Shown here: positions 1 through 7,034 of the stretch, one piece after another
Layout: each line of letters starts with the position of its first letter
How positions within the stretch are numbered: position 1 is the stretch's first letter
Source: DASYML01 sp034665545
Lineage (GTDB): Bacteria; Acidobacteriota; Blastocatellia; Pyrinomonadales; Pyrinomonadaceae
Assembly (NCBI GenBank): GCA_034665545.1
Contig: JAXDFO010000490.1
Coordinates: forward strand, 1 to 19,456
Direction of reading: 5' to 3'
DNA length: 19,456 bases
Notes under the pieces: model-generated
The model's database searches: none
Told to the model about the DNA's origin: nothing
The model's input: only the letters and a program-made list of their open reading frames with translations
Translations under genes and position numbers: made by a program

Positions 1-89
1 TGGAGCGCATTGAGTTGCGAACGGACCCACTCCGCCTGCCAGAGCGCGAGCTTTGAACCGCGCGAGCCGATGATGAAACGAGACTTCAT
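1..89 (-). CDS. hemC: Hydroxymethylbilane synthase (porphobilinogen deaminase), N-terminal fragment
   Basis: The reverse strand from an ATG at 87-89 reads MKSRFIIGSRGSKLALWQAE and then VRSQLNAL before leaving the window. The IGSRGSKLALWQA stretch is the highly conserved N-terminus of hydroxymethylbilane synthase, which polymerises four porphobilinogen molecules into the linear tetrapyrrole in the cytoplasm. Only 29 codons are visible, so the dipyrromethane cofactor cysteine and the rest of the enzyme cannot be checked. It starts 23 bases after the dedA stop on the same strand, and hemA lies just upstream, which supports co-transcription in a tetrapyrrole operon. A purine-rich GAGAAAGAGA lies upstream of the ATG but is further away than an ideal ribosome binding site. 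Confidence 0.85.
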   Translation of the reverse strand, partial: MKSRFIIGSRGSKLALWQAEWVRSQLNAL

Positions 90-112
90 TTGGTCGTGGG
101 AATCTCTTTCTC

Positions 113-706
113 TTACTTTCGATATTCACGCACGCGCCAGATGACGAGCAGCGCGACGATGAGCGCGAGCAGCATGAACAGGCCGCTCCGGCCTACCCAT
201 CTCTCCAGCAGGGGCCAGCTATGCCCGAACAGGTAGCCGAGCGTCGTTATCACTATGGACCACAGGATAGCCCCCGCCATATTGTAGACGAGAAAGACGC
301 GCCAGCGCATCCGCGATGCTCCGGCCAGCAACGCGGCGAAGACTCGCAGGCCAGTGATAAAACGCGCGACGAGAATCGTCTTATTTCCATGCCGCTCAAA
401 AAAATGGTTGATGTGTTCGAGGCGCGCGGGCGTGAGAAAGATGAAGCGGCCATAACGAAGTAGAAAGCCGCGCCCGTAACGATGGCCGATGGCGAAGCCT
501 ATGTTATCACCTACGACTGCGCCCGTCGCCGCGACCGCCATGACTGCCGCGAGTTTGAAATGGCCGCTCGCCGCAAAGAATCCAGCCGCCAGCAAAATCG
601 TCTCGCCCGGCACGGGCAGCCCCGCGTTCTCCAACATCACCCCGAAAAACACGGCCCAGTAACCGTAATTGACGAACAATTTTAAGAGCGCGTCGAGAAT
701 ATCCAT
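113..706 (-). CDS. DedA family inner-membrane protein
   Basis: This 197-residue protein belongs to the DedA/VTT family, polytopic inner-membrane proteins linked to phospholipid flipping and membrane homeostasis. Visible family marks are the acidic and glycine/proline-rich motif ENAGLPVPGE (residues 26-35), GDNIGFAIGHRYGR (66-79) and the arginine-rich ARFITGLR segment (114-121), followed by a hydrophobic helix and a C-terminal transmembrane segment (about 175-191). Length is normal for the family. It lies between hemA and hemC on the same strand, with 80 bases to hemA and 23 to hemC, so it is probably read through with the heme genes. Nothing in the sequence shows a role in heme synthesis. No strong ribosome binding site precedes the ATG. 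The family call is secure, the substrate unknown. Confidence 0.92.
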   Translation of the reverse strand: MDILDALLKLFVNYGYWAVFFGVMLENAGLPVPGETILLAAGFFAASGHFKLAAVMAVAATGAVVGDNIGFAIGHRYGRGFLLRYGRFIFLTPARLEHINHFFERHGNKTILVARFITGLRVFAALLAGASRMRWRVFLVYNMAGAILWSIVITTLGYLFGHSWPLLERWVGRSGLFMLLALIVALLVIWRVREYRK

Positions 707-720
707 ACGGCAATGATCAA

Positions 721-767
721 TTGATAGTGTTCAGTCAAAGCAGGCGGTCTTGGCTGCCCACTATCAA
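721..767. repeat. Inverted and direct repeats between hemA and dedA
   Basis: The arms TTGATAGTG (721-729) and CACTATCAA (759-767) form a perfect 9-base inverted repeat with a 29-base loop. A further CTATCAACC copy follows at about 775-783, so the minus strand carries GGTTGATAG twice, 14 bases apart. No T-run follows on either strand, so it does not look like an intrinsic terminator. It could be an mRNA processing or stability hairpin between hemA and dedA, or a protein-binding site. Function is unknown. Confidence 0.45.
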
Positions 768-786
768 CCGACCGCTATCAACCCAT

Positions 787-2058
787 TTACTCTTCAAGTC
801 CGAAGATGTCGCGCCAGGCGCGCAGGTTTTCCTCATCGCCGCTATCGTAGGAAGCGCGCAGGCGGTGCAGGACGGGATGGGAAATTTTGTTGACGGTGGA
901 GAGAAGCAGGGCTTCTATGGCTTGCTCCTGTTCGGGGGTGAGTTGGCCCAGGCGTGCGCGTTGGCGTGCCAACTCTTCGCGGGCGATGGTCTGCATTTTC
1001 TGGCGGAGCGCGCCGAGCGTTGGTCCAATATCGAGCGCGCGGAGGGCTTGTTGAAATTGCATCACTTCGGATTCGACGATTAACTCCGCGCGTTCAGCCT
1101 CGCGCTCGCGTTCTCTGATGTTTGAAGTGACGACCGCTTCCAGGTCGTCTATGTCGAAGACGAAGAGATTGCTGAGTTGGCCCACCTCCGGGTCAATATT
1201 GCGCGGGACCGAGATGTCTATGAAGAAGGCCGGGCGATTGCGGCGAAGCTCAAGAGCCTCGCGCGCCATCGCCTGCGTGACGACGTACTCGCCCACCGCG
1301 CCCGTCGAGCACAGGACGATGTCGGCCTCGCCCAAATATTTCGGGAGGCGAGAGAAGTCAACCGCTTCGCCGCCGAATTCGGCAGCCAGTTTCTGCGCCG
1401 TCTCGTGCGTGCGATTGGCGACGAGGACGCGCGCCGCCCCGGCGTTGACCAGATGCCGCGCGGAAAGCTCTGCCATCTCGCCCGCGCCGATGAGCAGGAC
1501 TGTGCAACCATCGAGCGTGTTGAAAATCTTGCGTCCGAGTTCGACGGCCATATAGCTGATGGAAACGGCGTTGGCCGCGATGCCCGTCTCGTTGCGCACG
1601 CGCTTGGCGACGTGCAGCGTATGATGAATCAGACGATTGAGGACGCGCCCGGTCGTTCCCGCTTCTACTGCGAGAGAGTAGGCGCGACGCACCTGGCCCA
1701 AGACCTGCGGCTCGCCCACGACCATCGAATCGAGTGATGAGGCGACGCGAAAGAGATGCCGCACGGCTGCGTCATCCGAGTGGCTGTAGATGTGCGAACT
1801 GAAACGCTCGCGCGGAATCGAACGCGCGTCGCTCAAAAATTGCGTGATTCTGGATTGCGCCTCCGTCTCTCTAGTCTCGCCCATCGCCGTCAGGATTTCG
1901 ACGCGGTTGCAGGTGGAAACAATCAAACCCTCGCGCACGATATCGCCGTCCACGAGGGCGCGCAGGCCGAGCGCGCAAGCCTCGTCCGTAAAGGCGAGTT
2001 GCTCGCGCACCTCGACGGGCGCGGTTTTGTGATTGAGTCCGATGAGAAGAATAGACAT
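787..2058 (-). CDS. hemA: Glutamyl-tRNA reductase
   Basis: This 423-residue enzyme catalyses NADPH-dependent reduction of glutamyl-tRNA(Glu) to glutamate-1-semialdehyde, the first committed step of the C5 pathway to 5-aminolevulinate. The start MSILLIGLNHKTAPVEVRE is typical of the family. The nucleophilic cysteine is Cys50 in STCNRVEI. The GEPQVLGQV substrate motif is at 115-123, the Rossmann motif GAGEM at 191-195, and a helical C-terminal dimerisation region follows from about 310. Length matches the usual 410-450 residues. The gene begins 10 bases after the ccsA-like stop and is followed by dedA and hemC on the same strand, so an operon is likely. Its presence means the organism makes heme precursors from glutamate, not by ALA synthase. 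Confidence 0.97.
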   Translation of the reverse strand: MSILLIGLNHKTAPVEVREQLAFTDEACALGLRALVDGDIVREGLIVSTCNRVEILTAMGETRETEAQSRITQFLSDARSIPRERFSSHIYSHSDDAAVRHLFRVASSLDSMVVGEPQVLGQVRRAYSLAVEAGTTGRVLNRLIHHTLHVAKRVRNETGIAANAVSISYMAVELGRKIFNTLDGCTVLLIGAGEMAELSARHLVNAGAARVLVANRTHETAQKLAAEFGGEAVDFSRLPKYLGEADIVLCSTGAVGEYVVTQAMAREALELRRNRPAFFIDISVPRNIDPEVGQLSNLFVFDIDDLEAVVTSNIREREREAERAELIVESEVMQFQQALRALDIGPTLGALRQKMQTIAREELARQRARLGQLTPEQEQAIEALLLSTVNKISHPVLHRLRASYDSGDEENLRAWRDIFGLEE

Positions 2059-2068
2059 GGTCTAAGTC

Positions 2069-2893
2069 TCAGCCGAAAACATGATAGCCTCCCATCAGTC
2101 GCGTGCCGAAGAACGTGCAGAGGACCAGCGCGAAACCCGCGACGCCCATCCATGCGGCCCTGCGCCCGCGCCACCTGGCAGTGGACCTGTAGAGTATCAG
2201 CAGCAGGTAGAGCAGCCACGTGAGGGCCGCGAAAATCTCCTTCGGGTCGTTGTGCCAGAGACGGCCATCGCGCGATGAAGACCAGAGCATGCCCGTGATG
2301 ATGCCGAGCGTGAGCAGCGTCAATCCTATTCCAGCCGCGTGCGAGGCGATGTCGTTGATGGTCGTCAGCGAAGGCAGGCGATGAAATATCGCGCTGAAAG
2401 TCTTCAACTTCAATTCACGCTCCTGCAAGAGATACATCACGCTCGCCACGAAGACGACGAAGAAGGCCGCGTACGCGAAGAGCAGCATCGTCGTGTGAAT
2501 GGGAAAGAGCCAGGTCGCGCCCTCTCGCGTGAGCGCGCCCGCCGTCGCATCCGAGTTGTTGCGGGCGACGCTGGCGAAGAAGGTCAACAGCGAGACAAGG
2601 GGCAAAGTGAAACTGCCGAGCGCGAGCGCGGCTCGATAGCGATAGACCGTCACACCGTAGGTCGCCACCAGCGTCCAGGCCAAAAAAGAGAGCGTCTCGC
2701 GCAGGCCGAAGAGCGGGTAGTGACCATCCTGTACCCAGTCAATGACGAGCGAAGCCGTGTGCAACACGAAACCCGCGCCGAGCGAGTACAGCGAAATGCG
2801 CTCCAACGCGCGACGCTTGTTGACGAACGCGAGGATGGAGTGGATGGCCGCGATTACATAGGCCGCGAGGGCCGCAAAGAGAAGAGGTTTCAT
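2069..2893 (-). CDS. ccsA: CcsA/HemX-type cytochrome c assembly membrane protein
   Basis: This 274-residue protein is almost entirely membrane-spanning, with about eight hydrophobic helices. It carries family marks in order: a histidine in the second helix (FVLHTASL), DGHYPLFGLRETLSFLAW near residues 56-73, a histidine before a helix (FPIHTTMLLFAYAAF), and a WHNDPKEIFAALTW segment that corresponds to the WxWDPKE heme-handling motif. It ends with TRLMGGYHVFG, holding a last conserved histidine. In the motif the second Trp is Asn (WHND instead of WSWD). CcsA handles heme in system II cytochrome c maturation. HemX, a relative encoded next to hemA in Bacillus, influences HemA levels. The hemA-adjacent position fits either, so the symbol is tentative. 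A candidate promoter lies at 2927-2956. Confidence 0.8.
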   Translation of the reverse strand: MKPLLFAALAAYVIAAIHSILAFVNKRRALERISLYSLGAGFVLHTASLVIDWVQDGHYPLFGLRETLSFLAWTLVATYGVTVYRYRAALALGSFTLPLVSLLTFFASVARNNSDATAGALTREGATWLFPIHTTMLLFAYAAFFVVFVASVMYLLQERELKLKTFSAIFHRLPSLTTINDIASHAAGIGLTLLTLGIITGMLWSSSRDGRLWHNDPKEIFAALTWLLYLLLILYRSTARWRGRRAAWMGVAGFALVLCTFFGTRLMGGYHVFG

Positions 2894-2926
2894 CGCTCAA
2901 ACGAACACGAACGTTAAGACACGGTC

Positions 2927-2956
2927 ATTGTAGTTGATGAGCGAAACCACGGGCAA
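2927..2956 (-). promoter_or_regulatory. Candidate sigma-70 promoter for ccsA-hemA-dedA-hemC
   Basis: On the minus strand TTGCCC (2951-2956) is followed by an 18-base spacer and TACAAT (2927-2932). The -10 matches the consensus at five of six bases and the -35 at four of six. Transcription would begin about 27 bases before the ccsA ATG. It would give the heme cluster its own start, separate from the deacetylase gene upstream. Judged by eye only. Confidence 0.45.
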
Positions 2957-2979
2957 GCTACGCTGTGACGATGATGCTC

Positions 2980-3900
2980 TTAGCTGCTAATGACATCTTC
3001 GTGGTTGGAGACCTTGCTTTGCTCTATACGCATCCCTGGCTCGCCGTGAAAGAGTAAGCCGAAGACGTGAGCGACGCGAAGGAACTTGATGCGTATCAGG
3101 CTCAGCCACCAGATGAGGCCGGAGACCCGCGCCGCGAAAAGCAAGCCCTGGTCCTGGTTGGAGATGACCATCCGCCGCAAAGTGTGCAGGTCCGAATGCG
3201 TATCGTTCGGGCCGTCTTCGATGGTGATGGCCGACAGGTAGCCCGCGTCTTTGGCCTGTGCCGTCACCTTCTCGGAAAAATGGCCGTAGGGGTAAGCCAG
3301 GATGCGCGATTCGCGGCCCAGGTTGGCCCGTATCGCCTCGCGCGAAGAGACGAGTTCGCGCGCGACCTGCTCGGCCGAGACGCAGAGCAAGTCCGGATGC
3401 GAACAGGTATGAGATTCAAACTTGACGAGGCTCGTGCGTTCCAACTCGCGCGCTTCGGTCCAGGACAAGTATCTGGCGTCATCGCTTTCGGCTGGTGCGC
3501 CGGACGGCCCCGCGACCTCGCTGGCAGAGAGCGTGTCCGTGATGACGAAGACCGTGTAGGGGATGTCGCGTTGGGCCAATAAAGAGGCCGCGACCGTCGC
3601 TATGTTTCGGCAACCGTCGTCGAACGTCAGGACGACTGAATAATCCGGCAGGGTCGCTCCAGTTCTGCACGCGGTCAAATAATCATCGAGCGAGATAATC
3701 CGGTAGCGGCTGCTTAGATAATCTAAATGAGCGGCGAAGGCATCGCGGTGAATGTCCTGCCCGACCGTGTTGTGAGGATAGCGATTCGAGTTATCCGTCA
3801 CGCCGTGATAGCAGAGAATGATAACGCGCTTGCGGTTCCACCAGGCGGCAAAACGGTGTAGCCCGATTGCGCAAAGACAGATCAGGAATAGCTTCTTCAT
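2980..3900 (-). CDS. Polysaccharide deacetylase family protein (CE4/NodB domain)
   Basis: This 306-residue protein has an uncleaved-anchor-like hydrophobic N-terminus (residues 3-19) and then a NodB homology domain. The three metal and catalytic motifs are visible: TFDDG (92-96, catalytic base and metal aspartate), SHTCSH (163-168, the metal-binding H-x3-H type motif) and the AYPYGHF segment (202-208). Enzymes of this fold remove N-acetyl or other acyl groups from cell-wall or capsule sugars. The YHGV segment at 31-34 is the usual entry strand. A C-terminal hydrophobic helix (about 262-285) is extra and may be membrane-associated. It is upstream of ccsA on the same strand with an 86-base gap that holds a possible promoter, so it may or may not belong to the heme operon. 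The substrate cannot be predicted. Confidence 0.88.
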   Translation of the reverse strand: MKKLFLICLCAIGLHRFAAWWNRKRVIILCYHGVTDNSNRYPHNTVGQDIHRDAFAAHLDYLSSRYRIISLDDYLTACRTGATLPDYSVVLTFDDGCRNIATVAASLLAQRDIPYTVFVITDTLSASEVAGPSGAPAESDDARYLSWTEARELERTSLVKFESHTCSHPDLLCVSAEQVARELVSSREAIRANLGRESRILAYPYGHFSEKVTAQAKDAGYLSAITIEDGPNDTHSDLHTLRRMVISNQDQGLLFAARVSGLIWWLSLIRIKFLRVAHVFGLLFHGEPGMRIEQSKVSNHEDVISS

Positions 3901-4384
3901 TGATATGGCTCAAGACAGATGAATGGTTGAGACTGACCGAAGCGGGGCGTGCCTCAACTACTCAGGCAAAGAGTATCTGTTAAAGCTTTTGGGCAGCGGA
4001 AAGATGCTGCAAGTGCCGCACGGAAACTCGTTAATCTGTAAGGCAGATTACTACAGACGGACGAATGTGCCAAGCTTTCCCCGGCTTCCACAGATAAAAA
4101 GGCGCTGCGCTTATTCAAGGCGCAGCGCCCTCCCTCAGAAGAAGCTCGTTCGGGAGAAGGCCGCCCGCCATCCTCTTTGCCTGATAATGGACCAACAGCC
4201 TTGCCCTTAAGACGCGGGCCGTGCGACAAAAGTTTGAGAATTTGCGGGCAAAATGCGCGTGCATCAAAAAGAAGTCGGGGCCGCGCGAAAAGCGAAAGCA
4301 AACATCAGGCCCAATTTGACATCAGAGATATTAACGCGTTCCAAAATCCGAAGCCGTCTTTCACTCTTAAAGGAGCAACACGTC
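3901..4384. other. Non-coding divergent region between deacetylase and VWA genes
   Basis: This 484-base stretch separates the minus-strand deacetylase from the plus-strand VWA gene. It holds a strong minus-strand intrinsic terminator (4101-4129), a small 7-bp hairpin (TAATCTG 4032-4038 with CAGATTA 4044-4050), one TGGWCCA palindrome at 4188-4194, a TTGACA box at 4316-4321 and the VWA ribosome binding site AGGAG near 4371. The VWA frame stays open back to an ATG at 4253, but that extension is basic, lacks a signal peptide and has no ribosome binding site, so it is read as untranslated. No convincing gene was found. Confidence 0.6.
4101..4129 (-). terminator. Intrinsic terminator on minus strand with no gene before it
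   Basis: GGCGCTGCGC (4101-4110) and GCGCAGCGCC (4120-4129) pair perfectly over 10 bp around a 9-base loop. On the minus strand the stem is followed directly by TTTTTATCTG, a textbook Rho-independent terminator. Immediately before it on that strand, CUCCC and GGGAG can form a second hairpin. The next gene to the right runs the other way, so this must end either a short untranslated RNA or the leader of the deacetylase gene at 3900. Confidence 0.75.
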
Positions 4385-5776
4385 ATGACCTACAGGCTCT
4401 CTCTCGTCTGCATCGCAATCATCTTCGCCTTGTCACTCGCTTTCGTCGCGCAGGCGCAGACGGGCGCGGAGCCGCAGAAGAAGAACGAGAAGAAAACCGA
4501 GACGAAGAAGAGTGAGACCAAACCAGCACCCGCCGCCGAACAGGACCAGGAATCGGAACCCGTGAATCCGCAGGACATCGAGACGGTCAAGGTCAACACG
4601 AACCTCGTCACCGTCCCCGTCATCGCCAGCGACCGTGAAGGCGACTATGTCCCGGACCTGCGCAAGGAGGAGTTCACCATCTTCGAGGATGGGGTCAAGC
4701 AGGAACTCTCCTTCTTCGCCACCATTGACGAGCCGTTCCACGTCGTCCTCATGATTGACACGAGCGCGAGCACGCAGGTCAAGCTGAGGCAGATTCAACA
4801 CGCCGCCATCGAGTTCACGAGCGAGCTACAACCGGCGGACCGGCTCAAGGTCATCTCCTTCGACGACACCGTGCGCGACCTCTGCGATTTCAGCAACGAC
4901 CGGCTCTTGCTACAGACGGCCATCCAGAGAACCAAGCCGGGCCAGGGCACAAAGCTTTATGACGCGGTGCGGCTCGCGCTCGATGCTCTGCGTCCCATCA
5001 AGGGACGCAAGGCCATCGTTATCTTCACTGACGGCGTTGACTGGCACAGCGACGAAGCGAGCTATGAAGAGAATCGTCGCGTGATAGAAGAGGCTGGCGT
5101 CATCGTCTACCCGATTCGCTACGATACGCGCATGGAGACCGAGCGCATGGCGCGCGAGCAGGCGCGCAACGGGCAAGTCCCGCAGATTCCAGACCCCGGC
5201 GGCATCTTCGGCAAAGGCGGCGGACGCAGGGGCACGACGCCCCCTACGTTTCCCGGCGGCGGCCCTTCGCAGATACCGGGCGGAGGGAGCGGCGGGACGA
5301 TGAGCCTACCGTTGCCGACAGTCATCGTCAGGCGGCGAGACCCGTCGGAGAGGGACGACCCCAGCGTTGACCCCGCCCCGCGCCCGCGTCGCACGGACGA
5401 CCCGAACTATCCGCAGGCCCGCTCGGACGGACGCGACGCGGATTCAAGCTATCCTGCGGGCAGGCCCAACGACTCTCTGACCGCCGTGCTCGACGCCGCC
5501 TACAAGGTGGCGGACGATTACTTGAACGACATCGCCGCCAGTTCGGGCGGCAAGGTGACGCGCGCCGATACGCTCTCGTCGCTCCCGGCGGCCTTCTCTG
5601 AGATAGCCTCCGAACTCCGCACGCAATACTCGCTCGGTTACTATCCGACCAACGCGGCGCAGGACGGCAAGTATCATAAGATTCAAGTGAAGAGCGCGCG
5701 CAAGGGCGTCGTGCTGCGCGCAAGGCCCGGCTACCGCGCGCCCGACGCGTCGAAGCCGCCACGGCGCAGGCGTTAA
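4385..5776 (+). CDS. Secreted VWFA-related domain protein, acidobacterial type
   Basis: The 463-residue product starts at the ATG at 4385 because AGGAG lies nine bases upstream and the next residues form a signal peptide (MTYRLSLVCIAIIFALSLAF, then AQA). A charged Glu/Lys linker (30-60) leads to a beta-rich segment (VNTNLVTVPV, residues 70-79, to EDGVKQELSFF) typical of the VWFA-related acidobacterial family. The von Willebrand A domain follows (about 118-248), with a complete MIDAS: DTSAS at 125-129, Thr189 and Asp216 in FTDG. Residues 265-360 are a Gly/Pro/Arg/Asp-rich insertion. The end resumes the fold with LRTQYSLGYYPT. Such proteins are exported and bind metal and presumably protein or matrix ligands; the ligand is unknown. 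A TTGACA at 4316-4321 may be a -35 box, but its -10 is weak. No terminator was seen downstream. Confidence 0.9.
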   Translation: MTYRLSLVCIAIIFALSLAFVAQAQTGAEPQKKNEKKTETKKSETKPAPAAEQDQESEPVNPQDIETVKVNTNLVTVPVIASDREGDYVPDLRKEEFTIFEDGVKQELSFFATIDEPFHVVLMIDTSASTQVKLRQIQHAAIEFTSELQPADRLKVISFDDTVRDLCDFSNDRLLLQTAIQRTKPGQGTKLYDAVRLALDALRPIKGRKAIVIFTDGVDWHSDEASYEENRRVIEEAGVIVYPIRYDTRMETERMAREQARNGQVPQIPDPGGIFGKGGGRRGTTPPTFPGGGPSQIPGGGSGGTMSLPLPTVIVRRRDPSERDDPSVDPAPRPRRTDDPNYPQARSDGRDADSSYPAGRPNDSLTAVLDAAYKVADDYLNDIAASSGGKVTRADTLSSLPAAFSEIASELRTQYSLGYYPTNAAQDGKYHKIQVKSARKGVVLRARPGYRAPDASKPPRRRR

Positions 5777-5835
5777 GCGCGCATCCGCACTCTCTCAAAA
5801 AGCACACAGAACCTCAACGGGGCGACACCTGAATC

Positions 5836-5865
5836 TTGACAGGCTTCGTCGTTCGCGCATAGATT
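5836..5865 (+). promoter_or_regulatory. Candidate sigma-70 promoter before the broken gene at 5973
   Basis: A perfect TTGACA (5836-5841) is followed, after 18 bases, by TAGATT (5860-5865), four of six matches to the -10 consensus. This is the same layout as the promoter at 9055-9084 (TTGACA-N18-TAGAGT). Transcription would start near 5872, about 100 bases before the ATG at 5973. Confidence 0.5.
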
Positions 5866-5972
5866 CATACGGACGCCTTACTCTTGAAGAATTTTTGGAC
5901 CTGATTCCGTATCGCCTCCGCGAATTTTGCAAACTCTGCGCCCGGCCCCTTGCCTCATGGGAGACTCAACTG

Positions 5973-6381
5973 ATGACTGGATATCAACAGTCCATCGCTT
6001 GCCTCACAAGGCTCTCATGTGCGCGCGGCCCCGCTCCCTTATACTGGTCCAATTTTCCACACGCTTCATACACGTTAGCATTTCTCTTATCCTTCTCGCT
6101 CTGGACCGGAATCATCGCCGGGGCGCAGTCCGTCCAGACGCCGGGTTCCGGCCTGCAAACTTCCGCCGCCGTGAGCAACACGACCACGCAGCCGGATGGC
6201 ACGCCTCTTGAACTTTGTCAGCAGAGCACGGATAAGGTCAAGCAGCTTCGTGAGGCCTAAGGCTTGCAGGACACGCTGCGAGAATTGGGCCAGGGCGTGG
6301 TCGCGCTCTACACGCTCATCGGTGTCAACGAGCCTGGCGGAGCCGCCGCGATCGTGCTTCAAGGCCACGACCTTAATAGCT
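5973..6381 (+). pseudogene. Secreted protein gene broken by an in-frame TAA
   Basis: An ATG at 5973 has GGGAGA eight bases upstream. The frame encodes a hydrophobic export-like segment (YTLAFLLSFSLWTGIIAGAQ), a Ser/Thr-rich linker, and a helix ending KVKQLREA before TAA at 6258-6260. The same frame continues with GLQDTLRELGQGVVALYTLI and runs to a second stop at 6379-6381. The helix-like sequence on both sides of the stop suggests one reading frame interrupted by a single base change. The LGQGVVALYTLIG part recalls the region before the CHAT protease-like domain in some large bacterial proteins, but this is a weak resemblance and no CHAT domain follows, so the gene would also be truncated. 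A promoter lies at 5836-5865. The 3' half is exactly antisense, codon for codon, to the minus-strand frame, so which strand codes here is uncertain. Confidence 0.4.
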
Positions 6382-6751
6382 AAATCTTCATCAACATCTT
6401 TGAGTTGCGCGACGAGCCTCTTTCCGTCTGCGGCGGACTTCGGATTGTACTTTTGCTCTGCGAGTTTTTTCAGGAGGTCCGCGTCGAGTGTGAGACTCTC
6501 TAAATACTCTGGGGGAAGACGACGGGCCGCGCACCCGTCGCTACTCCGGCGAGGGTTTTGACGTTCTCTTCAATGTCATCGAGCCGCTTCGCGTCCTCGG
6601 CGTTTGATTTGACGGTCTTTGCCTTGAGGGCCGCAGTGGAAGCCTGTAGGTAAGCGAACACCGCGTTCTCCTGCGGAGACGTAGGCGGCCCTTGAGCGAC
6701 GGCAAGGGCAGACGTGAGGAGCAAGAGGAAAAGGATTGCTGCCATCTTCAT
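6087..6751 (-). pseudogene. Small secreted protein gene with a -1 frameshift at a C-run
   Basis: The best start is the third ATG of a triplet, 6749-6751, seven bases after the AGGAGA ribosome binding site (6758-6763). It gives a signal peptide, MKMAAILFLLLLTSALAVAQ, then a helical Lys/Asp-rich segment (KSNAEDAKRLDDIEENVKTL) and a stop at 6500 after 83 residues. The -1 frame, joined at the five-C run (6511-6515 on the plus strand as G), continues smoothly with PPEYLESLTLDADLLKKLAE and a second similar helix (PKSAADGKRLVAQLKDVDED). One extra C would restore a continuous gene. The shifted frame remains open to 6087, but left of about 6381 it overlaps the plus-strand remnant and its true end is unclear. 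I do not recognise the family. Slippage on CCC codons could also make the longer product. Confidence 0.5.
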
Positions 6752-6892
6752 CATCATTCTCCTGAAAAGACGTGTCGGCGGTCTGGTCCAGTAATGTTGA
6801 CGAATGCAAGGATGCTTTGGGAATACTTGTTGCCGTTGAGGGAGCGGGACAGAGACATCTCCACGACGGCGAAGCAGCGCAAAAGTGGGTAG

Positions 6893-6921
6893 ACAGTACG
6901 CCAGTTGAGGCGGGGAGTCAA
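6893..6921 (-). promoter_or_regulatory. Possible sigma-70 promoter for the gene at 6751
   Basis: On the minus strand TTGACT (6916-6921) and TACTGT (6893-6898) are separated by 17 bases. The -35 is good (five of six), the -10 weak (three of six). The leader would be about 130 bases. It lies just beyond the terminator of the anti-sigma gene. Confidence 0.3.
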
Positions 6922-6963
6922 TCACAATTTAGACTGAAAAGGGAAGAGATTGCTGGTCCAGAA

Positions 6964-7008
6964 AAGCACGCGAAACGAGAGGTCTGCTTCGTCTCGTTTC
7001 GCGTGCTT
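6964..7008 (-). terminator. Intrinsic terminator after the anti-sigma gene
   Basis: AAGCACGCGAAACGAGA (6964-6980) pairs perfectly over 17 bp with 6992-7008 around an 11-base loop. On the minus strand the stem ends in GCTTTTC, a short T-tract. It lies 26 bases past the stop of the anti-sigma gene at 7035, so it ends the sigma/anti-sigma transcript. The plus strand has no T-run after the stem. Confidence 0.7.
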
Positions 7009-7034
7009 AGATGAGAGGGAGAGCGTGGGGTGAG

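Noticed and set aside
721..1083. Plus-strand open frame opposite hemA
   Set aside because: It lies antisense to the secure hemA gene, resembles no protein and is explained by the base bias of hemA. The same holds for the other open frames opposite hemA, ccsA, the deacetylase, the VWA gene and the TPR genes.
4253..4384. N-terminal extension of the VWA protein
   Set aside because: The frame is open, but the ribosome binding site and the signal peptide both point to the ATG at 4385.
5160..5420. Gly/Pro-rich insertion considered as a separate gene or recombination scar
   Set aside because: The frame is continuous and the VWFA-related fold resumes after it; such linkers are common in this family.
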